NCBI GenBank assembly: GCA_028285305.1
Contig: JANQPV010000056.1
Span: forward strand, 1-64,000
DNA from: Alphaproteobacteria bacterium
GTDB lineage: Bacteria > Pseudomonadota > Alphaproteobacteria > SMXP01
Direction of reading: 5' to 3'
Length of the DNA stretch: 64,000 bases
This document shows positions 57,579-64,000 of this stretch, piece after piece. The notes below the pieces were generated by a model, which was not told the origin of the DNA, made no database searches, and was given only the letters and a program-made list of their open reading frames with translations. The stretch's first letter is position 1; the number at the start of each line of letters is the position of its first letter. The translations under genes were made by a program, and so were the position numbers.

Positions 57579-59783
57579 ATGAACTTCGGAAAACGTGCTT
57601 TTTGCCGTGTGCGGGCGCTCGTTCTTGACGTCTGGGATTGCATCCACTCACCAGCCGCCTTGACGAGAACGCTGTTTCTTGAGCAAGCCCGATGGGTCCT
57701 ATGGGTGCCGGTCGCTTTTGCTGCGGGTGTCGTTTTCTACTTTGCCGCTCCAACTGAGCCATCCTTGCGGGTCTCGGGGTTGCCATTGGTAGCGTCGGCC
57801 AGTCTGAGCATTTTGTGTTTGGCGCGGCTTAGATCCAAGAATTCGCCTCAAACGGTTCTTTGGCTATGCGGGGCTTTGCTTACAGTTTGTTGTTCGGCCG
57901 GATTCTTAACCACCAAAATTCGGACCGAAATTGTCCGGGCTCCTGTTATCGAACGCAAGATGGGTCCCCTTGATGTGGTCGGAACAATCGAAGAAGTCTG
58001 GCCACAGTCCAACGAAAACTCAAAGATGAGTTGGCGCCTAACGCTGCGTCCCAGCCAAATTGGCCGATTGGAAAAAGAGAAACTACCGCGACGCGTACGC
58101 CTCACGGTCCGCTCAGATGCACAAGAACTGCGGCCTGGAGACATGGTCAGGATGCGAGCTATTCTCATGCCGCTTCCCGGACCGGCAATTCCGAACGGAT
58201 TTGACTATGCCCGAACGGCCTGGTTCGACCGGATCGGGGGGTTGGGGTTCGCACTGGGCAAACCCCACGTGATACCGTCCCAGTCTCCCCAAGCGGGACT
58301 TCACAATCAATTTGTCACCTCTATCGCCAATCTTCGATACAATATCAGTGAGCAAATACAAAGCACGATCGCGGGTCCTGCAGGTGCGGTGGCCTCCGCC
58401 TTGGTCGTCGGTGTACGGCATTCCATTCCGCCTGATACCGCAGAAGCGTTTCGCGCCACGGGCATGGCGCACCTTTTGGCAATTTCCGGCCTCCACATGG
58501 CCATGGTCGCCGGCTTGGCTTACTTCGTCTTTCGTTTGGGCCTGACACTAATCCCCGCATTCGCTCTGCGCCTTCCCGTCAGGAAGTGGGCCGCGATTCT
58601 GGGCTTGCTTACAGCAACTGCCTATTTGCTGCTTTCCGGAGCATCGGTCTCAACCCAACGCGCCTATATCATGATTAGTCTCGTATTCCTCGCGGTGTTG
58701 AATGACCGCCAGGCAATCTCCATGCGGACAGTCGCGGCTGCGGCATTCGTGGTTTTATTGGTGTCACCCGAAAGCGCCATTGAGGTCGGATTTCAGATGT
58801 CATTCGCCGCCGTTGTTGCGTTGATCGCGGTTTACGAAACTTGGCAATACCGTGCCGCCCGGGTTGGGACGCAAGAATACGGCCTTATCGCGAACATTGG
58901 TCGTAAGATCTTTCTCTACTTTGGGGGCGTAGCTGTTACGTCGATTATCGCCGGTCTCGCCACCGGATTCTTTGCCACGTACCATTTCAATCGCATCGCC
59001 ACGTTCGGCGTCGCGTCAAATCTGATCGTCATGCCGCTGGTGTCGGTCTTCATTATGCCTGCTATCTTTTGGGCTCTAATTTTACTTCCCTTCGGGTTGG
59101 AACAATTCGCCCTCAAACCGATGGAACTCGGCATAAATTCCGTAATTGGTTTGATCAGCGAAATACAATCTTGGCCTGGCGCTGAACAATATGTGCCTCA
59201 ATGGCCTAAAGCTTCACTGAGCGCAATTGTCATCGGCGGTCTATGGCTCGCTTTGTGGCGCCAACCTTGGCGTTTGCTTGGACTGGCTCCGTTGATATTG
59301 GGATATGCGATCCTCCCCTTTGCAACGCCCCCTGATATTTTTATTGAGCGTGACGGTAAAAACATCGGCATGCTTACAAAAAGAGGGGATCTCGTAATCC
59401 TGTTCGAGAATCGCTCTCGTTTTGCCCAAGAGTCTTGGAAACGCTCGAGCGGTATCCATCCCGACGCGTCCGTTCGACCAAACCAAGACGAGGCATTCTC
59501 ATGCGATGTGCTCGCGTGTGTTGCCAGGCTCCCGAACGGCCAGTTGGTATCCTACGTCTTGGACAGGCGGGCGTTCGAAGAAGAATGTGTTCGCTCAGAT
59601 GTCGTTGTAAGTGAATTCTACTTGCCGCGAAGACTGAGGTCCCGGTGCGAACGCCACACCTACATTATCGACCGCCGGACTTTGCAGGAACGGGGTGCAC
59701 ATACGATCACTATTGAAGCCGAAACTCTCGATATAAAGTCGGCCCTTGACCATCGAGGTCGAAGACCCTGGAGCGAGTTTTGA
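57579..59783 (+). CDS. comEC: ComEC/Rec2 family DNA-uptake channel-like protein
   Basis: Multi-pass inner-membrane protein related to the channel that imports single-stranded DNA in competence. 734 residues. An N-terminal DUF4131/OB-like region (about 120-220) is followed by the competence domain (VASALVVGVRHSIPPDTAEA, MAHLLAISGLHMAMVAG) with about ten helices. The C-terminal 180 residues do not show the HxHxDH metallo-beta-lactamase motif of full ComEC. The ATG at 57579 has AGGGAG just upstream; in-frame TTG at 57501 and ATG at 57537 lack one. It converges on lexA. Confidence 0.88.
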   Translation: MNFGKRAFCRVRALVLDVWDCIHSPAALTRTLFLEQARWVLWVPVAFAAGVVFYFAAPTEPSLRVSGLPLVASASLSILCLARLRSKNSPQTVLWLCGALLTVCCSAGFLTTKIRTEIVRAPVIERKMGPLDVVGTIEEVWPQSNENSKMSWRLTLRPSQIGRLEKEKLPRRVRLTVRSDAQELRPGDMVRMRAILMPLPGPAIPNGFDYARTAWFDRIGGLGFALGKPHVIPSQSPQAGLHNQFVTSIANLRYNISEQIQSTIAGPAGAVASALVVGVRHSIPPDTAEAFRATGMAHLLAISGLHMAMVAGLAYFVFRLGLTLIPAFALRLPVRKWAAILGLLTATAYLLLSGASVSTQRAYIMISLVFLAVLNDRQAISMRTVAAAAFVVLLVSPESAIEVGFQMSFAAVVALIAVYETWQYRAARVGTQEYGLIANIGRKIFLYFGGVAVTSIIAGLATGFFATYHFNRIATFGVASNLIVMPLVSVFIMPAIFWALILLPFGLEQFALKPMELGINSVIGLISEIQSWPGAEQYVPQWPKASLSAIVIGGLWLALWRQPWRLLGLAPLILGYAILPFATPPDIFIERDGKNIGMLTKRGDLVILFENRSRFAQESWKRSSGIHPDASVRPNQDEAFSCDVLACVARLPNGQLVSYVLDRRAFEEECVRSDVVVSEFYLPRRLRSRCERHTYIIDRRTLQERGAHTITIEAETLDIKSALDHRGRRPWSEF

Positions 59784-59811
59784 CCACTCCCCTGAAAAGG
59801 CGGACCAGCGG

Positions 59812-60528
59812 CTAGTACCTTCGAATGAGGCCGACGAGGCGCCCCTGGATTTTGACCCGGTCGGCCCCGAAGATCATGGTTTCGTAGGCTGGGTTGGCTG
59901 CTTCTAGAGCCACGGAAGATTCGCCCTTTTTGCGAAGTCTCTTGAGGGTTGCTTCTTCGTCGTCAACCAACGCAACCACGATATCTCCGTTGGCGGCGCT
60001 GTCGCCGCGATTGATCAAAGCCAAATCGCCATCCAAAATCCCGGCATCTTTCATGGAATCCCCGCGCACTTCGAGTACGTAGTGATCACCGCTCGCCAGA
60101 AGTTCGTTCGGCACACGGATCGTATCGAGTTCATTTTGAAGCGCCTCAATGGGCGTGCCGGCCGCAATGCGCCCAACGATCTTAAGCTCCGTCGCTGCCT
60201 CAGAACCCGCACCTTCGCCTCCAACCGATTGCCGGTGGCCCAGATCTCCCTCAATGACACTGGGACGAAAACCTTTCTCTCGGGGACGAACGGCACGCAG
60301 ATCATTAGCTACATCATCGGGCAGACGGACAACTTCAATCGCCCGTGCCCGGTGAGCCAGCCTGCGAATAAAGCCCCGTTCAACCAGGGCCGAAATCAAA
60401 CGATGAATGCCGGACTTGGATTTGAGGTCCAAAGCATCTTTCATTTCGTCAAAGGAAGGGGCGATCCCGGTTTCCTGGATTCGCTCATGAAGAAAGAGCA
60501 GGAGCTCCTTTTGCTTTTTGGTCAGCAT
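59812..60528 (-). CDS. lexA: LexA repressor, self-cleaving SOS regulator
   Basis: 238 residues. The N-terminal winged helix-turn-helix ([17 protein letters not shown], then [16 protein letters not shown] as recognition region) is followed by a linker and the S24 peptidase domain. The autocleavage site is Ala123-Gly124 ([10 protein letters not shown]), with Ser158 (RGDSMKDAG) and Lys196 as the catalytic pair. RecA-stimulated self-cleavage would induce SOS genes. The promoter carries its own SOS box, and the only other perfect boxes noticed in this window precede the 35-residue ORF at 35432. Confidence 0.96.
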   Translation of the reverse strand: MLTKKQKELLLFLHERIQETGIAPSFDEMKDALDLKSKSGIHRLISALVERGFIRRLAHRARAIEVVRLPDDVANDLRAVRPREKGFRPSVIEGDLGHRQSVGGEGAGSEAATELKIVGRIAAGTPIEALQNELDTIRVPNELLASGDHYVLEVRGDSMKDAGILDGDLALINRGDSAANGDIVVALVDDEEATLKRLRKKGESSVALEAANPAYETMIFGADRVKIQGRLVGLIRRY

Positions 60529-60594
60529 ATTCCGGATGATCTCCTCTGTTACATCTCAGGGCTAAAAGAACAAAACAACAACATATAGTTACTT

Positions 60595-60609
60595 GTTCTA
60601 CTTTAGTTC
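60595..60609 (-). promoter_or_regulatory. SOS box of lexA, GAACTAAAGTAGAAC
   Basis: Perfect GAAC-N7-GAAC on the minus strand, overlapping the lexA -10 element. It gives an internal reference for the operator motif in this genome. A degenerate second copy (GAAC-N7-CAAC, 60568-60582, plus strand) is closer to the gene. Confidence 0.85.
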
Positions 60610-60623
60610 TTATATGTGGTCAA
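60595..60623 (-). promoter_or_regulatory. lexA promoter
   Basis: On the minus strand TTGACC (60623-60618), exactly 17 bases, then TAGAAC (60600-60595). The -10 hexamer is part of the SOS box, which explains autorepression. The transcript leader would be about 60 bases. Confidence 0.6.
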
Positions 60624-60743
60624 GCAGGGGTTAAACGCCGCAGGAATCCAATTGAGCAATTTCGGGGGAGCTCGCCGGTTTGGCGAATCTTAGAAACAAA
60701 GCAAAACCATAAAGGGAGTAGATCGGTTGCCGTAACCCCCGTT
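60624..60743 (-). other. Spacer between moeA and the lexA promoter
   Basis: No gene seen. A 5-bp hairpin TCGCC/GGCGA at 60672-60686 may help end the trp-moa-moe transcript; it has no T run. Confidence 0.3.
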
Positions 60744-61946
60744 TTAGGCGTTGAGACGAAGGATAGGGACCAGATCGCCGGCTTCCGACGGCGGTGCATG
60801 CGGGGGCCGCACGATTAAACAATCACTATTCGCAAAGATACTCACCACGGAGCTGTCTTGCAGGTCGAATGGCGCAACTTCAAGCCGAGGCGAATGAACA
60901 AGCCGGGCACGCATATAGTCCTGCCGCTTTCCATTCTCAGGGACCGCGCTGGCGAGCGGGAGCATATCTTGGCGTTTGGCGGGATGATGATCTTCATCCC
61001 CATTCATCTTCCGCAGGGCCGGCTGTAAGAAGAGCAGTGCACAAACAAAAGCCGAAACAGGATTACCCGGAAGTCCCAGAACCGGTTTCTGATGAAACTC
61101 ACCGAACATAAGGGGTTTGCCCGGCCGCATGGCGATCTTCCAAAAGTCGAGTTTCATACCAAGCTCGTTGAGCGTGGACTGCACCAAATCGTAGGCGCCC
61201 ACGGAGGCGCCCCCGAGAGTCACCAATACATCGATATCGGTCGCATTGCTCAGAACTTCAGAGAGGCTCTCACGCGTATCTTTGGCAATCCCTAGATCCA
61301 TCGGGACACCGCCCCATTGTGAGATGTAGGCGGAAAGACCGTACACGGTCGACGAGATAATGCCCGCTTCTCCCGGTGTCTCGCCCGGCCGGACAAGTTC
61401 GTCGCCCGTCGCCAAGACCCCCACTTTTGGCTGACGATTGACCTGCAGCCACGGTTGGTTCAAGGACGCAGCAAGGGAAAGGTCACGCGCGGTGAGACGG
61501 CGTCCCGCCCGAAGGCAAACCTGACCTTTCTCGAAGTCAACGCCTTCGGCGCGCACATTTGCGCCGGGCTTTGGGAGTTCGTTCAACGTGATTGTGCCGT
61601 CATCGTGAGCTGTGACGTTTTCTTGGATGATAACCGTATCTGCACCACCGGGCATCGGGGCACCGGTGAAGATACGAACTGCGGTGTCGGCTTCTATGCT
61701 CCGTAGGGGAACGCTTCCGGCAGCCGACTCGCCGGAAACTTTGAGCACGCTCTTCTCTCCGCGCAGCGTGTGCGAGGCAACCGCATATCCGTCCATGGCT
61801 GAAACGGCGGTCGGTGGCTGGGAGCGCGGAGCGGCAATGTCAGCCGCGAGAACCCGGCCCGCGCCATTCGAAAGCGGAATCGTTTCTCGGCCAAGCGGCT
61901 TAACCGGCGCCAAGATGCGCTCGAGAGCGTCCTCAACGCTGATCAT
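60744..61946 (-). CDS. moeA: Molybdopterin molybdenumtransferase MoeA
   Basis: Inserts molybdate into adenylylated molybdopterin. 400 residues. Recognised by AMDGYAV, the region [37 protein letters not shown] and [13 protein letters not shown]. The start overlaps the moaC stop by four bases, so the two are translationally coupled. Confidence 0.95.
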   Translation of the reverse strand: MISVEDALERILAPVKPLGRETIPLSNGAGRVLAADIAAPRSQPPTAVSAMDGYAVASHTLRGEKSVLKVSGESAAGSVPLRSIEADTAVRIFTGAPMPGGADTVIIQENVTAHDDGTITLNELPKPGANVRAEGVDFEKGQVCLRAGRRLTARDLSLAASLNQPWLQVNRQPKVGVLATGDELVRPGETPGEAGIISSTVYGLSAYISQWGGVPMDLGIAKDTRESLSEVLSNATDIDVLVTLGGASVGAYDLVQSTLNELGMKLDFWKIAMRPGKPLMFGEFHQKPVLGLPGNPVSAFVCALLFLQPALRKMNGDEDHHPAKRQDMLPLASAVPENGKRQDYMRARLVHSPRLEVAPFDLQDSSVVSIFANSDCLIVRPPHAPPSEAGDLVPILRLNA

Positions 61947-62434
61947 GAGCTTTTCTCGCTGGCGACGTAGGTGCCGGACTTGCCGCCTTCTTTCAAAGCC
62001 AGTCGTGCATTCGTAATGGTCATACCCCGATCAACGGCCTTTGCCATATCATAAACCGTCAGGGCACTCACGGTGGCAGCGGTGAGCGCCTCCATTTCAA
62101 CACCGGTCTTGCCGTTGACTTTGGCTTCGGCGGTGATTTTGACGCAGCTGCGTGCCTTATCTAACACCAGATCAACTGAGACGGAGGTGAGCGCTAAAGG
62201 GTGGCAAAGCGGGATGAGGTTGGACGCCTGCTTTGCGCCCATAATCCCGGCGAGGCGCGCGACCCCCAAGACGTCTCCCTTTTTGAGGTTGCCCTCTTCG
62301 ATGAGTTTCAGCGTGCCCGGTTCCATATGGACTTCTGCCTCGGCAATGGCACGCCGTTGGCTATCGTCTTTGTTCCCGACATCGACCATACGAGCCGCGC
62401 CTTCGTCATCAAGATGCGTCAGTTTTGCACCCAT
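61943..62434 (-). CDS. moaC: Cyclic pyranopterin monophosphate synthase MoaC
   Basis: Second step of molybdenum cofactor synthesis, forming cPMP. 163 residues. [20 protein letters not shown], the conserved [13 protein letters not shown] and [21 protein letters not shown] are intact. Directly abuts the trpC stop codon and overlaps moeA. Confidence 0.96.
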   Translation of the reverse strand: MGAKLTHLDDEGAARMVDVGNKDDSQRRAIAEAEVHMEPGTLKLIEEGNLKKGDVLGVARLAGIMGAKQASNLIPLCHPLALTSVSVDLVLDKARSCVKITAEAKVNGKTGVEMEALTAATVSALTVYDMAKAVDRGMTITNARLALKEGGKSGTYVASEKSS

Positions 62435-63238
62435 CTAGTTTGTATCTCCCGTCATCAGAGCTTTTGTCGCCTTTCGGACATCGGTTTGACGCATGAGGCT
62501 CTCGCCGATCAAAAAGGAGTTCACACCACATTCCGCAAGCTGATCAAGATCGCTCCGCGTCGAAAGGCCACTTTCGGCAACCAAGTGATGTGTGTTGGGG
62601 ACCTGGCCGCTGAGTGTCTGTGTAACCTCAAGGCTGGTATGAAAAGTATTGAGGTCGCGGTTGTTGATACCAATCAGTGTCGAAGAAAGCGCCAAGGCGC
62701 GCCCCAGTTCTGTTTGATTGTGGACTTCCACCAACACATCAAGGCCCCATTGGCGGGCCGCAGCTTCGAGATCCTTTGCTTGGACATCTGAAACGGCCGC
62801 CATGATGATCAGAATACAGTCCGCATTCAAAGATCGGGCTTCAACGACCTGGTAGGGATCGAAAAAGAAGTCTTTCCGAATGACCGGGAGCTGAACGACG
62901 GCGCGCGCGTCCGAGAGGTAGTGGTCAGCCCCCTGAAAACTGGGTGCGTCCGTCAACACCGAAAGGCAAGTGGCACCGCCGTCCTCGTAGGCCTTGGCAA
63001 GGAGCGGAGGGTCGAAATCTTCTCGGATCAGGCCTTTGGAAGGACTGGCTTTCTTTATCTCACAGATAAGGCCATAGCGGCCGGCCTGTGCCGACTTCTC
63101 AAGTGCAGATTTGAACCCGCGCACGGGTGATGCCGCGCGCGCCTCGTCCTCAAGGGCACTGAGAGGCACTGCACGCTTGCGCTCAGCAATTTCGCGCAGT
63201 TTGTATTCCTTGATCTGCTCAAGAATGGTCGCTGCCAC
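62435..63238 (-). CDS. trpC: Indole-3-glycerol phosphate synthase
   Basis: Tryptophan pathway TIM-barrel enzyme. 267 residues. IKKASPSKGLIREDFDP, LSVLTDAPSFQG, IRKDFFFDPYQV and LVAESGLSTRSDL are the usual active-site strands. Monofunctional (no fused TrpF). Seven bases after trpD and abutting moaC, the common alphaproteobacterial trpD-trpC-moaC-moeA order. Confidence 0.96.
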   Translation of the reverse strand: MAATILEQIKEYKLREIAERKRAVPLSALEDEARAASPVRGFKSALEKSAQAGRYGLICEIKKASPSKGLIREDFDPPLLAKAYEDGGATCLSVLTDAPSFQGADHYLSDARAVVQLPVIRKDFFFDPYQVVEARSLNADCILIIMAAVSDVQAKDLEAAARQWGLDVLVEVHNQTELGRALALSSTLIGINNRDLNTFHTSLEVTQTLSGQVPNTHHLVAESGLSTRSDLDQLAECGVNSFLIGESLMRQTDVRKATKALMTGDTN

Positions 63239-63244
63239 CGGGCT

Positions 63245-64000
63245 TCATCCTTCGTTCGAGACAGAAACGAGCTTTTCAAGAGCCAACTTGGCTTTGCCTG
63301 ACTCAATAGCGCTGGCCGCCAGCTCCGCGCCGCTCTTCAGAGTGGAGGCCTTGTCCGCAATCATCAGCGCCGCCGCCGCATTCAGAAGCACAATATCCCG
63401 GTAGGGACCGACTTCTCCTTCAAGAAGGTTCGAGAGCTTTTCGGCATTGTGGGCCGGATCTCCACCTACGAGTTGCTCCAATTGACACGTTGCCAGGCCA
63501 GCGTCGGCGGGTGTGATCTCACGGACGCTGATCGATCCGCCACGAAGCTCCGCAACTTTCGTCGGCCCGGTCAGAGCGATCTCATCCAACCCATCTGAGC
63601 CATGAACAACCCAAACGGTTTCAGACCCCAAGGACTTAAGAACTTGAGCGAGGGGCTCCACCCACGCCTTGCTAAAGACCCCGACAAGCTGCCGCTTTGC
63701 GCCTGCGGGATTAGAGAGAGGACCCATGAGGTTAAAGATCGTTCGCGTACCTAGTTCTTGGCGAACCGGCCCCACATGCTTCATCGCAGAATGGTGAAAC
63801 GGCGCCATCATGAATCCGATGCCGGCGTCTTTGATGCACTTTGAAATCTGCTCCGGGGACGCCGAGAGCTTTACACCCAGATGTTCAAGAACCTCTGCCG
63901 ATCCTGATTTGGAAGACAGGGCTTTGTTGCCGTGCTTGGCAACCGGCACACCGCACGCGGCAACCACGAAGGCAACCGCGGTTGAGATGTTGTACGTCCC
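63245..64000 (-). CDS. trpD: Anthranilate phosphoribosyltransferase, partial at window edge
   Basis: Transfers phosphoribosyl from PRPP to anthranilate. The frame is open to the right edge of the window, so the first part of the protein (about 90 of roughly 340 residues) lies outside. 251 residues are present, beginning in the PRPP-binding region [20 protein letters not shown], followed by [18 protein letters not shown] and [20 protein letters not shown]. Confidence 0.95.
   Translation of the reverse strand, partial: GTYNISTAVAFVVAACGVPVAKHGNKALSSKSGSAEVLEHLGVKLSASPEQISKCIKDAGIGFMMAPFHHSAMKHVGPVRQELGTRTIFNLMGPLSNPAGAKRQLVGVFSKAWVEPLAQVLKSLGSETVWVVHGSDGLDEIALTGPTKVAELRGGSISVREITPADAGLATCQLEQLVGGDPAHNAEKLSNLLEGEVGPYRDIVLLNAAAALMIADKASTLKSGAELAASAIESGKAKLALEKLVSVSNEG

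Noticed and set aside
1-64000. CRISPR arrays, insertion sequences, prophage or integron features
   Set aside because: No repeated spacer units, transposase-like reading frames, terminal inverted repeats or phage genes were seen.

Overview
The window is a chromosomal housekeeping segment of an alphaproteobacterium. The evidence is gene order and gene content: tig-clpP-clpX-lon-hup-tRNA-Val-tRNA-Asp; a complete nuoA-N operon running into birA-coaX-rnj and a DUF1467 gene; proS-lolC/E-lolD-dnaE; rpsB-tsf-pyrH-frr-uppS-cdsA-dxr-rseP-bamA-ompH-lpxD-fabZ-lpxA-lpxI-lpxB; and, reading leftwards, trpD-trpC-moaC-moeA with lexA. Use of LpxI rather than LpxH, RNase J, a proline-tRNA ligase without the editing insert, and a LexA operator of the form GAAC-N7-GAAC all agree with Alphaproteobacteria. 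I cannot assign an order or genus from sequence alone.

Layout. 1-7.7 kb: tRNA-Leu, ribosome-associated folding and ATP-dependent proteolysis (Tig, ClpP, ClpX, Lon), the nucleoid protein HU, tRNA-Val and tRNA-Asp. 7.9-9.0 kb: a lone lipoprotein of the haloalkane dehalogenase family. 9.2-23.8 kb: all 14 subunit genes of respiratory complex I, mostly overlapping or a few bases apart. 23.8-27.3 kb: biotin ligase, type III pantothenate kinase, RNase J, DUF1467 protein. 27.3-30.1 kb: an accessory patch (VOC protein, DUF4336 protein, unknown membrane protein, secreted hypothetical). 30.2-34.9 kb: ProRS and a LolC/E-type lipoprotein exporter with two different permease genes. 34.9-39.3 kb: a DUF1761 membrane protein, an unannotated SOS-controlled 35-residue ORF, and DnaE. 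39.4-54.7 kb: translation factors, isoprenoid and phospholipid enzymes, envelope biogenesis (RseP, BamA, OmpH) and lipid A enzymes. 54.7-64 kb: citrate synthase, GltX, ComEC, LexA, and molybdopterin/tryptophan genes, mainly on the minus strand; trpD runs off the right end.

The most interesting item is at 35.37-35.60 kb. A compact transcription unit has a TTGACA -35 element, two perfect GAAC-N7-GAAC SOS boxes in tandem (35384-35398 and 35415-35429), a 35-codon ORF (35432-35539) predicted to be a single-pass inner-membrane peptide, and a small hairpin with a T run (35577-35595). The same motif sits on the promoter of lexA at 60595-60609 in this window, which supports reading the motif as the local LexA operator. 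The architecture resembles SOS-induced membrane micro-proteins such as the Caulobacter division inhibitor SidA and, more loosely, TisB-type toxins. Its function here is inference only.

No CRISPR array, insertion sequence, rRNA gene or prophage was seen.
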